The notes under the pieces: generated by a model
What the model saw: only the letters and a program-made list of their open reading frames with translations
Databases searched by the model: none
Told to the model about the DNA's origin: nothing
In this document: one piece after another, positions 32,960-42,883 of the stretch
How the letters are laid out: the number at the start of each line of letters is the position of its first letter
Position numbering within the stretch: position 1 is the stretch's first letter
Assembly (NCBI RefSeq): GCF_003261175.1
Contig: NZ_QLNP01000074.1
Span: 62,001 to 126,000 of the forward strand
Direction: 5' to 3'
DNA from: Arthrobacter globiformis
GTDB taxonomy: Bacteria; Actinomycetota; Actinomycetes; Actinomycetales; Micrococcaceae
Length of the DNA: 64,000 nt
Program-made: the position numbers and the translations under genes

Positions 32960-33264
32960 CCCGCTATGTGGTCATCGAGCTGAAGACCGGCAAGTTCCAG
33001 CCGGAATACGCCGGCAAACTGAATTTCTATGTCGCCCTCGTTGACGACGTGCTCCGCCGTGACCATCACAACGAAACGATTGGGATTCTCATCTGCGGAA
33101 CCAAGAACGACCGCAGCGTCAGATACAGCCTCGGACGCTCGACATCGCCAATGGCTGTCGCGGCCTACACCTACGACAAACTCCCGGCCGAAGAACAACA
33201 GGCTCTCCCGGACGAAAGCCACCTGACGGCAGCCTTGGATTGGGCCGGTTCCCTGGAAGAATAA
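32960..33264 (+). pseudogene. 3' part of the split DUF1016 nuclease gene
   Basis: Beyond the element's right end the frame resumes with RYVVIELKTGKFQPEYAGKL, then NFYVALVDDVLRRDHH, IGILICGTKNDRSVRYSL, and ends LPDESHLTAALDWAGSLEE. This is exactly the piece missing from the gene at 19787 and carries the ExK of the active site. It has no start of its own except a chance GTG inside the element end (32950). It should be read as one gene with 19787-20537. Confidence 0.92.
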
Positions 33265-33302
33265 GCCGGCCAGCGAACGCGCCCCGCATCCGCCCACGAC
33301 AA

Positions 33303-33345
33303 ACTCACAGGACTCACTTCAACTCACAGGCGAGGCCACGGCTGA
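33303..33345 (+). repeat. Three ACTCAC direct repeats followed by CCACGGCTGA
   Basis: ACTCAC occurs at 33303, 33312 and 33322 (9- and 10-base steps), then CCACGGCTGA at 33336-33345. It mirrors the ATTCAC array at 19480-19528 on the other side of the split nuclease gene, in the same orientation. Confidence 0.55.
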
Positions 33346-33507
33346 AGTTCGGCGCCAGGCATCGCCGGTAGCACGACGTGAAGGAAGTTGATGCGAACTG
33401 TGGCCCCTCTGCACTAATGAAACTCGGCGTTGCCCATGGCCACGGATGCACCCGTCGACTTACTCCATACGGCTTTGCCTGCTGCTTCAATTGACGGGGC
33501 TGTGGAG

Positions 33508-34023
33508 CTAGACGGGGAAGTTTCCGAAGTACAGGGAGTATGACCTTGAATTTGGATCAGCGGCCGGTGCCAAACCGCTGGTCGCGTCCGCCCAAGTATC
33601 TTTGTCACCCCAGGGGTTGTTGAACCAGAAGCCGCCTTGGTCTGTGTCAGTCCCGGTTATCACGATCGCATGGGCTCCTCCGCCAGTGCCGGGACCGCTG
33701 AGATATGGAAAACCATTCACATAGTGAAAATAGATCAGGGGCCCCAACCGGTCCGAGGCCTCATAAAGTGAGTTCAGGCTCAACGGCTCATCCGGATACG
33801 CGGGGTAGAATCCGAAAGATGCCATTCTATTCTGAAAGTCCACGACATCCGTGGCCATGTTATCGATACAGGACATCGACGGGTCGAAACCGCCCGTATA
33901 CTTCCCTACGCCGACACTGCTTTGGGTCCAATAGGATTCGACCATCGCCATTGATGCGACCCAACAAATCGGGTTCTCGGCCCCCTGCTCAACCACAGGA
34001 ACGTCGTAACTGCTTTGGGGCAT
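33508..34023 (-). CDS. Papain/C39-like cysteine protease
   Basis: The 171-aa protein from ATG 34023 has NPICWVASMAMVESYW (Cys20 as nucleophile), GGGAHAIVITG (His118) and FWFNNPWGDKDTW (Asn136). These three match the order and spacing of the papain-like fold found in C39-like and AvrRpt2-like peptidases. There is no signal peptide from this start; a longer version from 34104 adds 27 residues with a weakly hydrophobic stretch. It is divergent from the giant-gene operon at 34682. It could process those large proteins or be an effector released with them; both ideas are inferred from position. Confidence 0.78.
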   Translation of the reverse strand: MPQSSYDVPVVEQGAENPICWVASMAMVESYWTQSSVGVGKYTGGFDPSMSCIDNMATDVVDFQNRMASFGFYPAYPDEPLSLNSLYEASDRLGPLIYFHYVNGFPYLSGPGTGGGAHAIVITGTDTDQGGFWFNNPWGDKDTWADATSGLAPAADPNSRSYSLYFGNFPV

Positions 34024-34681
34024 AATAATCACTGCCTTAGAACAAGCAATAATGCCTTCGCACCATACTCCCCCCCCAACCCCACTGACAATACCCGCAT
34101 TCAATTGGCTACCGTGCCGTGCTGATGACCAAACGAGTCAAGAGGGATGGATCGCTGCGGGACGCATCCGTCGAGCCATCACCCGCAGCCCGGACAAGCA
34201 GGAACGTTCTGTTGCTGAAGTGGCCAAGAAGACATACCGGCCAGCCGGCATGTTCCACGGCGCTTTCGCAGCTACCTGCGAGTATATTTCAGTCCCATAA
34301 ACACTCTTCACTTTCCCGTCGGGCCGGGCCATAATCTCCATACGTTATGTGCCTCGAGTACCTCGATGTTGTTTGACGCCCGCCGCGTTCTTAGCAAGCA
34401 ACTGCGACATGCGCACATGCTGATATCCGAACGCAAACCTGCATTCGGCAACAAAAGCAGGGCGAACTGAATTGAGGCACATCCAAACCACCCAGGTCCG
34501 AGTCGAGAGCTTTGAATTTACCCGCGATAGTAACTTCATAAACCTGTAGCCGGCGCATTCTTTCCGAAGTGACGTGTCAGCAATTTGCCTGACACCGGTT
34601 GCAATTGCGCTCTCACATGATCTGGGTTTTCTAAAGGGCAAGGAACCTTCCCCCGGGTTCCACGATCAGGGACGGTGGCGA
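34024..34681. other. Intergenic region between protease and giant genes
   Basis: This 658-base gap should hold the divergent promoters. I see no convincing gene. A minus-strand frame of 98 codons (34345-34641) is arginine- and cysteine-rich with no family features. The middle part (34050-34560) is lower in GC than its flanks, as is often seen at regulatory regions or insertion borders. Confidence 0.45.
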
Positions 34682-37600
34682 ATGGGCCAGCCCGATGACA
34701 TCCCGCGAGACGAGCAGCCAAGGGTGGATGCCCGTCTTCTGCGAACACAGGACCTCGTTGACCTTCGTTTGGAGGCCTGGGGCTGCACCATCGAACCGGC
34801 CGGGGCTGAGGGCGGCAGCGAACTGGTCGCCGGACCGGATGCTGTCCTGGTCCTGCACTTCCCGCCGCAGCATCTGGGCGAGGAAGTATGGCAGGCAGGA
34901 TCGCCGCCCGCCCCTCCAGCCAAGCCTGACCGGCCCTCGGGCCACATAGCCGCGGGTCCGACAAGGCTTGTCTATGCGATCCCTGAGGGCCTGCGCATCC
35001 CCTACACGCTTGAGCATCTCTTGCGGGCGCTCCAAGGGCTGGCCCTGCGGGTCTCGCCGAATGCGACGCCGGCCGGGGAATCCCAGCAGGGGGGCGTCCA
35101 GAACGCGACGGACCTGGAAACCGCCATTGAGGCCCCCTACCACCTCATCGTCTCACCAAGCACGCGGGGTGCTTTCCGTCACTCCGCCGCGCCCCAAGGC
35201 CCACCTGAACGTACTGAGATCTGGCGGACCCACCTGACTGTCCGGCTGGAGGATGGGACATTCGATGATGGCAATCCCGACCAGCGGATCGTCCGTGCAC
35301 TGTGGAACCGCGACAACGATGTGCCCCCACCGGGTTTCGACCAGCCGCTGTCCACGTACGACCGTAATGCCCTCGTTGCCCAAACCCATGGCGGGGAGCC
35401 CGGCAACGCCGGAAGTCCGCTGCTGGTCAGTCATTTGTCGTTGTCCAGCCTGGGCGCATGGTTCGACTGGAGACAGTCCTGGGAGTTCCCGGCTGACATT
35501 GTCGACTACCGGCATCAGGCGTACATGGGCCGTGACGCTTACGTCCGCGTAGTGTACCCAGGGTTCCTGTTCCCCTTCGGTCACCGGTGCTTTCTCGTCA
35601 AAGTCACCGAGCGTGAGGTCAAGCACCGTGATGTTCCCGTCGCCTACCTGTGGCAGCGCTGGTTCATCCTCATCCGCCAGCCCGACAGGGCCTACCCCGA
35701 GGAGGACCGCGACAACCCGTTCACGCATGTCACCATCAGCCCCCTCGTCACGCCCGACATCGACCCGCCACCGGAGGGCTACGAACCGTTTGTGCCTACC
35801 CGTAACGGCGTCCCGTTTGCCTTCACGCTCACCACGGTCGATCGTGCCGGGACGGTAAAGTCGTGGCCGGCGCCCCTGGTGTTCGTACAGGCCGGCAAGG
35901 ACGGGCCTCAGGTCATCCTGTACGAACCGGACAAAGCATCGGCGCGTTACTTCTCGGTGCGGCAGATTCAGGGGCGCGGGCAGAACCTGGCAGTCGCGAA
36001 ACCCGTCAAAGACGGAGATACCTCGGTCGAGGTTACTCACTTGGTCTTCGACGGGGAGATCGACGTCGAAAACGTCACCAGCAGGCCCTACCTCACCGAA
36101 ACGCGGGCGGTTGTTCCGTCGATGCGTCACCTGGCCCCACAGGCACCGGCCGTTGACCTTGTATTCGCGAAGCCCTATCTCGCTCACGGGTTGCCTCCCC
36201 GGGGCCTCGATGCAAAACCCGTCCCCGGCACGCCCAACGCAGGGGAACTCATCCTCGCCCTCAAAAGCCCACCCGCGGCTGTGGACTTCAGTAATGGCTC
36301 GGACAAGGCGGGCGGGTTCGTCGCACCCAACGTCTCCGTCCAAGGCATCTCCCGTGCACTTGGGGCTATCGGCGAAAATGGCAACAATCCGTCGCCGTTC
36401 GAAGCCGGAACGTTTGATCCCGCATCATTCCTCTCCGGTGCGATGCCCAAGCTGTTCGGACTGTTCAGCTTGATGGAGCTCCTCAAGGTAGCCGGGTTCG
36501 ACGAGGCCCCGGCGTTCGTCTCGGACGCGCTCGATGCCGTGAGCAAAATGCTGACGGAAGCCACGCGCTTGAAGACAGCGCTCGACGAGGCACAGGAACG
36601 CCTCAGCCACGAGGTTGCGGAGGCAGCCCACAGCGGTGCGCAGGCCATCGCACACCACGCCAAGGACCTGGTCGACGCTCAGGCCGAGGTACTGAAGGCC
36701 CACCTCGATGCGCTCGTCGCGGCCATTCGGGGGCTCCCCGCCAACCCGGAGACGGTAAGTTCGGCCGCAGCCACGGTTGCCGCTGACCTGCAGCCGCTTC
36801 TGGCCGCCATCGGCGTGCCCGGCCTTCCTGCCGCCGTGCGCTCGGCGCTGGAGAAGCCGGCACGGACGCTGAAGACGCTCGCCGACATTGCCGACGACGC
36901 CGCCGGTCTGGCCCAGATGCTTCAGGGCGCGGCCGGAGGGCAGATCACAGCCCGGCTGCACTGGAAACCGGCGATCCAGCCTTGGGGACTGCCCGGAGTG
37001 CCCAACATCTTCAAGCCCAAGGACGAGCATGCCCTGCACATCGACGTTGAGGTCCGGGCATCGGCGACTGCCCCTCCGGCCGTGGATGTTCTCGCTGAGA
37101 TCGTAGACTTCGACCTCAACCTCATCGGAGATGGCTCCGCAGGCCTGATGAGACTGATGTTCCGGCGCATCGGATTCCACGCCGGGTCGGACGGAAAATC
37201 AGAGGTGGACGTAGTGTTCGGCGGCATCGGATTTCTCGGTCCGCTCTCGTTCGTCGACCGCCTCCGCGAACTCATCCCCTTCGACGGTTTCTCCGACCCG
37301 CCCTATGTCGACGTCGCACCTGCCGGCGTGACCGCCGGCTTCGATCTCGCACTTCCCAACGTGTCCGTCGGGATGTTCAGCCTGGAAAACATCTCCCTGG
37401 GGGCCGACGCCCGAGTCCCGTTCCTCGGAGACGCACTGACGATAGGGTTCCACTTCTGTTCCAAGGATGCGCCCTTCCGGCTCACGGTGATGTGCATCGG
37501 CGGCGGCGGATGGCTGGGACTGCGCGCCTCGCCCAAGGGCCTGGTATTGCTGGAACTGGGACTGGAAGCGTGTGCGTGCCTCTCCGTTGACCTCGGGGTC

Positions 37601-37957
37601 GCCTCGGGATCGGTTTCCATCGCCGTTGGTGTCTACCTGCGGCTCGAGGCGGACAAAGGCCTGCTCGCTGCGTACTTCCGCATTCGGGGCGAGGTCGACG
37701 TGCTTGGCCTGATCAGCGCGTCCATCACGTTAGAACTCTCACTCACCTACCATTTCGAGACCGGCAAGCTCATTGGCCGCGCCTCGCTGGTCGTGGAAGT
37801 CGAGGTGCTATTTTTCTCAGCCTCCGTGGAGATCTCAGTCGAACGCAAACTCGCCGGATCCAACGGTGACCCCACCATGTACCAAATCATGCCGCCTGAC
37901 CAGGACGGCATGAACCCCGACTGGGCACGATACTGCGACGCGTTCGCACCGGCATAA
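34682..37957 (+). CDS. Giant unknown protein, 1,091 aa
   Basis: The ATG at 34682 follows GGGACGGTGGCGA; an in-frame ATG at 34574 is possible but its first 36 codons look like non-coding sequence. The first 550 residues are beta-rich (FDWRQSWEFPADIVDYRHQA, PGFLFPFGHRCFLVKVTERE, RWFILIRQPDRAY). Residues about 600-755 are alanine-rich helices with heptads (EAQERLSHEVAEAAHSGAQA). Residues about 783-1056 are long alternating hydrophobic strands (SVSIAVGVYLRLEADKGLLA, ASLVVEVEVLFFSASVEISV). There is no signal peptide or membrane span. Such extended strands can form tubes or fibres, but no family was recognised. The next giant gene follows after 14 bases. Confidence 0.85.
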   Translation: MGQPDDIPRDEQPRVDARLLRTQDLVDLRLEAWGCTIEPAGAEGGSELVAGPDAVLVLHFPPQHLGEEVWQAGSPPAPPAKPDRPSGHIAAGPTRLVYAIPEGLRIPYTLEHLLRALQGLALRVSPNATPAGESQQGGVQNATDLETAIEAPYHLIVSPSTRGAFRHSAAPQGPPERTEIWRTHLTVRLEDGTFDDGNPDQRIVRALWNRDNDVPPPGFDQPLSTYDRNALVAQTHGGEPGNAGSPLLVSHLSLSSLGAWFDWRQSWEFPADIVDYRHQAYMGRDAYVRVVYPGFLFPFGHRCFLVKVTEREVKHRDVPVAYLWQRWFILIRQPDRAYPEEDRDNPFTHVTISPLVTPDIDPPPEGYEPFVPTRNGVPFAFTLTTVDRAGTVKSWPAPLVFVQAGKDGPQVILYEPDKASARYFSVRQIQGRGQNLAVAKPVKDGDTSVEVTHLVFDGEIDVENVTSRPYLTETRAVVPSMRHLAPQAPAVDLVFAKPYLAHGLPPRGLDAKPVPGTPNAGELILALKSPPAAVDFSNGSDKAGGFVAPNVSVQGISRALGAIGENGNNPSPFEAGTFDPASFLSGAMPKLFGLFSLMELLKVAGFDEAPAFVSDALDAVSKMLTEATRLKTALDEAQERLSHEVAEAAHSGAQAIAHHAKDLVDAQAEVLKAHLDALVAAIRGLPANPETVSSAAATVAADLQPLLAAIGVPGLPAAVRSALEKPARTLKTLADIADDAAGLAQMLQGAAGGQITARLHWKPAIQPWGLPGVPNIFKPKDEHALHIDVEVRASATAPPAVDVLAEIVDFDLNLIGDGSAGLMRLMFRRIGFHAGSDGKSEVDVVFGGIGFLGPLSFVDRLRELIPFDGFSDPPYVDVAPAGVTAGFDLALPNVSVGMFSLENISLGADARVPFLGDALTIGFHFCSKDAPFRLTVMCIGGGGWLGLRASPKGLVLLELGLEACACLSVDLGVASGSVSIAVGVYLRLEADKGLLAAYFRIRGEVDVLGLISASITLELSLTYHFETGKLIGRASLVVEVEVLFFSASVEISVERKLAGSNGDPTMYQIMPPDQDGMNPDWARYCDAFAPA

Positions 37958-37971
37958 CGTAGGAGAGCACC

Positions 37972-40900
37972 ATGCCCACCACCGTCCTGGCGACAGCACT
38001 GCCCCACTCACTGGCTGATAATGCCCCGTTCCAACTGACCATCTTCTTCACCCACAAACTCACAGGAGCCGGCACAAATCTTTCTGACTTCCCCGCAGCA
38101 ACCAACTGGGTCAGCACCCTCGGCGCCTGCACCCTGTCCCTAACGACCTCACTCGAGCCCAACCTCTCTTTGCCGCTGCGGATCGTATCGGCCCCCGACG
38201 GCCCCTCCTGGTCCGCCCTACTGCCGCCAGGAACCCCGGTCGCCCCCTTCCCAGCCCCATCGCTGTCCGGCGAGACCTGGCGAACCAACCCGGCAAGCCG
38301 CATGAGTGATCACGCCGTCGACCTGCACCTGGCAGCGATCACCGCCGCGCCGACGCTCCGGCCCGCCGTGTCCGCCGACCCCGTAGCCCACCGGCTGCTG
38401 GAAACCCTCGCAAACCTGGACCAGGACGGCCCGCTGCGCCGGCTGCTTGACGATGCCCCGGCACGGGCCCGCCGCCGTTTCCAAGTCCCTGGGCAGCGAC
38501 TCAGGGATGCACTGACAACCATCGGCCCACTGACTGAGCCCGACGAAACCGATCCGCGGCAGTGGCACGGAGGCGAGCTGCCACCACCGCCTCCCTACCA
38601 GTCAACAATCGAGGACCAACCTTCACCCGTCCAAACACTGCTGGACGACCCCGACGCCGACCTGCGTGTCACCACACAGCTGGATGAGCTCAGCGGCCAG
38701 GACCTCGCACATGACCCGCAGCTGCGGATGATCGTCGACGCACATTCAATGCGGCGATACTACGAACGCCCCGAACAACCGCAACAGGAACCAAGCCCCC
38801 TGCCCGACCCCGACGCGCCCCCAACCCCGCGTCCGGCGATCCCCGAGCGCGACTTCCACACCAAAGTCGCATCATTCGGCTCCACGCCCGCGCTGCTGCG
38901 CCGGCTCGGCCTTGCCGTCGACGTCGTGCTCGACGGCATCGACGCCGCGGCCGCCAGGACCACCCTGAGCGGTGCCACATGGGTGAGCGTGACCGTCGCC
39001 TCACAGGGTGTTGACCTCGAAGTGCTCCCGCCACGCCGCACGTCAGTCGTCGTGGACGGGGCGGTGTTCGCTGCCCAATCCAGCGAAGCATGGGTCGGCG
39101 GAGCGCTCCCGCTCGGTGACGAAGAATGGGTCGTGCTCGACACCGACCCCGACGCCTCGGGCCTCAAACTGGACCAGCACGCACGAAACCTCGCACGCCA
39201 ATATGCCAGCGAAGCAAACGGGGACCCCGCCACATCGGCTCCCGGGACCCTGCGTGCCACAGGCTTCGCTCTGGCCCGACGTGATCGGGCCGGACAGGTA
39301 CGCGAACGCGTACAGGCAGCCGAGCAGCTGGCCGATGACAGCACCCGCGAATTGGTGTTGGATGACCTGGTACGCGGCATCAGGGTTGAGGTGTGGGACG
39401 ACGTCACCCAGGACTGGCACAGCCTGCACCAGCGCCGAGTCACCGTCACAGGCGAACCCGGCGGACTCAGCATCCTTCATGATGCGCCCGACGTCGGTTT
39501 CCTCCAGCTCTCCGCCCTCAACCGTGCACCCGGGGACACAACCAATGGGTACTACCTGCACGAAGTCGTTGCCGGCTGGGACGGCTGGAGCCTGTCGGCG
39601 CCGCGGCCCGGGCTGACCATCGTCCACGTTGAGCCCCCAGGGCCGGACGGGACCACCGAGACGGTCGTCGACGCCCCGGGTGATCAGCCACTCGACGGTG
39701 CCCACATCACCACCCGGGTGGAACCCAAATCACTGCCGCGACTGCGGTACGGGACCTCCTACAGCTTCCGGGTCCTCGCCGTCGACCTTGCGGGGAACTC
39801 CGTTCCCCAAATCCCGCCAGAGGACCGGCCCCAGCCCGCGGAACCCGACGAGGCTGCGCTCCAGGCAGCCCACACCCATCTGGACTGGCTGCGGGAAAGG
39901 TACGCGGCGCGCGACAGGGCGAGCCTGGCAGCAGCTGGCCGTCACGCAGTCATCGAATATTTGCGCAGCCACCGGCGTGCTGGCGTATTCCCTCTGGCTG
40001 ATGAACTGCTGTCCGGTGACGCAGGGATCGACGCGACGCTTCAAGGCCTCATCACCCGGGCCATCGGCGAGGAGCCGGCCGTGTCCGCCGCCCAACACCA
40101 GTTCGACGAGGCCATGATCGCCTCCCGCATCCTCGCAGAGTCACGTGACATTCCACGGATCCGCCCGCAGCTTCGGGTCGACGCCGCAGTCTTGGCCAAG
40201 CTCGCCCGCAACGATGACCTCCTGCTTCCCGAGGAGCTGCGACGGCCAACCCGCTTTACCGTCACCACGCCACGGCCGTATCTTCGGTGGGAGCCGGTCC
40301 CGGCACCGGCAGTTGTCCCACGCCACAAGCTCGGCACAGGTGAGCAGGTAGCGCACCTCGTCGTGCGCAGCGGCAGCCCCGGCTCACCCGGCCCCGGCAC
40401 CGCGTCCACTGCCGAACGGCACCTCGCACCGCCCAAGGCGACACAGCTGGAAGCTGAAGCCGCCGGTCGCTTTGACGCCGCCATTGGCACCGGCAACACC
40501 GCTGAAATCCGGCGCCTGTACGCGGTCGCGCTGGCCGAACGCGGCACACTGCTGGACCAATACGTGCCGAGCCTCAACGATCCGCGCACGGTCGAGGAAC
40601 AGCCCGGCATCGCCCTGGTGGACCGTCCCGGCGCCGACACAGCGTCGCCGCACCGTGCGACGCTGGCGGACATCACCGCCGACCGGGGCCGGCCAATCGG
40701 CGAAGGGCAGTACGTCGTGCACGACACCGACGCGCTCCGCCTGCCATACCTGCCAGACCCCTACGCCACCGGTGTTTCGCTCGTGTTCTACGAGGCCGGG
40801 GCGCCGCACCTGCTCCCTCAGCCGCGGGCACTCCAGGCCGTCACCGTGCCGTACCCGGGACAGTGGCCGTCCCTGCAGCCGTTGCGGTTCGTCCTGGAAG

Positions 40901-42840
40901 CAGGGGAGACCCTCGACGCGCGGGTCAGTGGACACGAGATCCGGGTGACAGTGCCACCCGGTGAGCAAGTGCGTCTCGCTGTCTCCAGCACCCTCAAGGA
41001 AGCCGAACTGGACAAGTTCGGCCTGTGGCGTTCACACCTGGCCAGCGTCGTCGACCCTTCCGACGGTTACACCCCCGATGAACTCGTCGCCTCCGTCGCT
41101 CTCACCCGCGCCGCAGCGTCCGGATGGACATGGTGGCTGACACCCTCGATCGATGTCCGCCTCGTACACGCCCTGCCCGCCCCGGCACGGCCGCCGGTGC
41201 TGTCCGACCTGAATCTTTTCCTGCGTCCCCCGGGACGGGCGGTCGCTGCTTTCAGCGGACTGGTCGATATCCACGGCCCCAGCACGGACACGCTCATCAT
41301 CCGGGCCAGCTGGACAGAACAGATCGACGACGTCGCCGCAGACGGGCCACAGGAAGTGAGCAAATCGGACGTCGTCGTCCACTCGCCCGTCGGAGAGCGC
41401 GAGCGGACCGGGGTGCTCTTCCTGTACGACTTCCTCCCGGAAGGCCCGCTCTACCAGTCACTGGAAAATCTCGGGTTCCACCGAATGCTGCAAACATTCG
41501 AGGACACGCATTACCGTCGCGTGGCCTACACGCCAGGCGGCACGTCCAGATTCACCGAGTTCTTCGAACCGTCCCAGATAGCAGAGGAGGCCGCCGCAGG
41601 CGAACAGGTACTGCTGGACATCCCGTCCTCAGCCCGCCCAGCCGCGCCCGTGGTGCTCGATACCGTGCCACTGCTGCGCTGGCAGGAACAGCCCGACCCG
41701 GACCAGCCATTTGCCTGGCAAAAGGTCCGGCGATCCGGCGTCCGGATCTGGTTGGCGCGTCCCTGGTTCTCCTCCGGCGACGGTGAGCTGCTCGGCGTGC
41801 TTCTCTTCGACCCGTACGAATGGGTGCAAGACGGAGACGGCTCATGGAAACGTCAGCTCAAAGGGCAGCAAGCCCCCGATGGGGCCACCAGCCTCTGGGC
41901 CGCCGATCCGATCATTCAACACGGAGGCACAACCTCAACCCCTACCGTCCCACCGCTACTCACCTTCGACCAGCTGGTTCTCGACGTCGTTGAAAGCAGC
42001 GCAGCGCAAAGCGCCGGGATCTCCCCGCCCCTGGGCGGGGAGATCTACGGCGGACGCGACCGCGGCTGGCCGGACGCCCCCGGCAGTCCGGCCACCGTCG
42101 CCGACGCGGTCCCGCTGCGTGACGTCCGAGGACACCCATCGGTGCGAGTGCTCGGGTACCAGCCGGAATACGACCAGGCATCCGGACGCTGGTTCGTTGA
42201 CGTCGCCCTGCAAGAGACCCCGGCCCTTTGGCCATTCGTTCGACTCGCCGTCGCCCGCTACCAGCCGCACTCAATTGAGGGCTGCTCACTCTCACCCGTG
42301 GCACTGACAAACTGGGTACAGCCACTGCCAACCCGTACACTCACGGTAAGCCGACCAGACCGCGCCCACGTCCAAGTCACGTTGACCGGGGTGGTTAACT
42401 GGCTGCGATGGGATCCGGAATCCGAGCCCTCCCTCACCGGCGAGCAGCTAAGCGCCGACAGCCCAACGGGAGCGGCCGCCACGAGAGCCGCCCGACTGCA
42501 TCAGAGCAGAACAGTTCGCGCAACAATCCAAACCCGGCCGGCAGACGCCACCGACCTTGAATGGCAAAGCCTGTCGTCAACGACACTTGTCGCGGGCTAC
42601 CTGGAGGAAACAGGAGGCTACCGGGCAACCTGGACAGGCTCCGTTCCGCTGCCCGAGGCCTCCGGAACGCCAGCAGGGGACGCAGCCGGTTACCCGACAC
42701 TGCGCCGCCCCGGCGGCGAGGAGCTATCATGGCGACTGCTGATCGAGGAGCATGAGCTCCTCAACAGCGATCCCACCTACTCCGGCGATGAATTCGCCCG
42801 CGTCCCGAGACTCGTCTACGCCGACGTGGTATCTCTGTGA
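37972..42840 (+). CDS. Giant unknown protein, 1,622 aa
   Basis: The ATG at 37972 follows TAGGAGAGCACC, 14 bases after the previous stop, so the two are one operon. Visible parts: a beta-rich N-terminus (LTIFFTHKLTGAG), a proline-rich linker near residues 255-295 (QQEPSPLPDPDAPPTPRP), and a fibronectin-III-like strand pair near 590-612 (RYGTSYSFRVLAVDLAGNS). A helical insert follows near 630-740, and then long stretches of receptor- or fibre-like beta sequence. No catalytic motif, signal peptide or membrane span was found. Size and pairing suggest a structural or adhesive assembly, or a carrier for an effector. The family is not known to me. Confidence 0.88.
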   Translation: MPTTVLATALPHSLADNAPFQLTIFFTHKLTGAGTNLSDFPAATNWVSTLGACTLSLTTSLEPNLSLPLRIVSAPDGPSWSALLPPGTPVAPFPAPSLSGETWRTNPASRMSDHAVDLHLAAITAAPTLRPAVSADPVAHRLLETLANLDQDGPLRRLLDDAPARARRRFQVPGQRLRDALTTIGPLTEPDETDPRQWHGGELPPPPPYQSTIEDQPSPVQTLLDDPDADLRVTTQLDELSGQDLAHDPQLRMIVDAHSMRRYYERPEQPQQEPSPLPDPDAPPTPRPAIPERDFHTKVASFGSTPALLRRLGLAVDVVLDGIDAAAARTTLSGATWVSVTVASQGVDLEVLPPRRTSVVVDGAVFAAQSSEAWVGGALPLGDEEWVVLDTDPDASGLKLDQHARNLARQYASEANGDPATSAPGTLRATGFALARRDRAGQVRERVQAAEQLADDSTRELVLDDLVRGIRVEVWDDVTQDWHSLHQRRVTVTGEPGGLSILHDAPDVGFLQLSALNRAPGDTTNGYYLHEVVAGWDGWSLSAPRPGLTIVHVEPPGPDGTTETVVDAPGDQPLDGAHITTRVEPKSLPRLRYGTSYSFRVLAVDLAGNSVPQIPPEDRPQPAEPDEAALQAAHTHLDWLRERYAARDRASLAAAGRHAVIEYLRSHRRAGVFPLADELLSGDAGIDATLQGLITRAIGEEPAVSAAQHQFDEAMIASRILAESRDIPRIRPQLRVDAAVLAKLARNDDLLLPEELRRPTRFTVTTPRPYLRWEPVPAPAVVPRHKLGTGEQVAHLVVRSGSPGSPGPGTASTAERHLAPPKATQLEAEAAGRFDAAIGTGNTAEIRRLYAVALAERGTLLDQYVPSLNDPRTVEEQPGIALVDRPGADTASPHRATLADITADRGRPIGEGQYVVHDTDALRLPYLPDPYATGVSLVFYEAGAPHLLPQPRALQAVTVPYPGQWPSLQPLRFVLEAGETLDARVSGHEIRVTVPPGEQVRLAVSSTLKEAELDKFGLWRSHLASVVDPSDGYTPDELVASVALTRAAASGWTWWLTPSIDVRLVHALPAPARPPVLSDLNLFLRPPGRAVAAFSGLVDIHGPSTDTLIIRASWTEQIDDVAADGPQEVSKSDVVVHSPVGERERTGVLFLYDFLPEGPLYQSLENLGFHRMLQTFEDTHYRRVAYTPGGTSRFTEFFEPSQIAEEAAAGEQVLLDIPSSARPAAPVVLDTVPLLRWQEQPDPDQPFAWQKVRRSGVRIWLARPWFSSGDGELLGVLLFDPYEWVQDGDGSWKRQLKGQQAPDGATSLWAADPIIQHGGTTSTPTVPPLLTFDQLVLDVVESSAAQSAGISPPLGGEIYGGRDRGWPDAPGSPATVADAVPLRDVRGHPSVRVLGYQPEYDQASGRWFVDVALQETPALWPFVRLAVARYQPHSIEGCSLSPVALTNWVQPLPTRTLTVSRPDRAHVQVTLTGVVNWLRWDPESEPSLTGEQLSADSPTGAAATRAARLHQSRTVRATIQTRPADATDLEWQSLSSTTLVAGYLEETGGYRATWTGSVPLPEASGTPAGDAAGYPTLRRPGGEELSWRLLIEEHELLNSDPTYSGDEFARVPRLVYADVVSL

Positions 42841-42883
42841 AGCCCTGCCCACCGCGGTCCTGTTGGGCAAATACGATGGCCGG

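Larger units (their letters stand above)
20532..32965. mobile_element. 12.4-kb tyrosine-recombinase element inserted in the DUF1016 gene
   Basis: The left end reads CCCGCT-TTAACTGCACTAAG (20532-20551). The right end reads TAGTGCGGTTAA-CCCGCT (32948-32965). The termini are imperfect inverted repeats (TTAACTGCACTA / TTAACCGCACTA), and CCCGCT flanks both. Deleting one CCCGCT and everything between restores the nuclease frame exactly, so both ends are fixed to within a few bases. Tn554-type elements move by paired tyrosine recombinases and recombine within a short core of about six bases, which fits. Cargo: a second DUF1016 gene, an integrase fragment, SIR2-HerA, an XRE/ImmA-IrrE operon and small unknowns. 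Confidence 0.9.
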
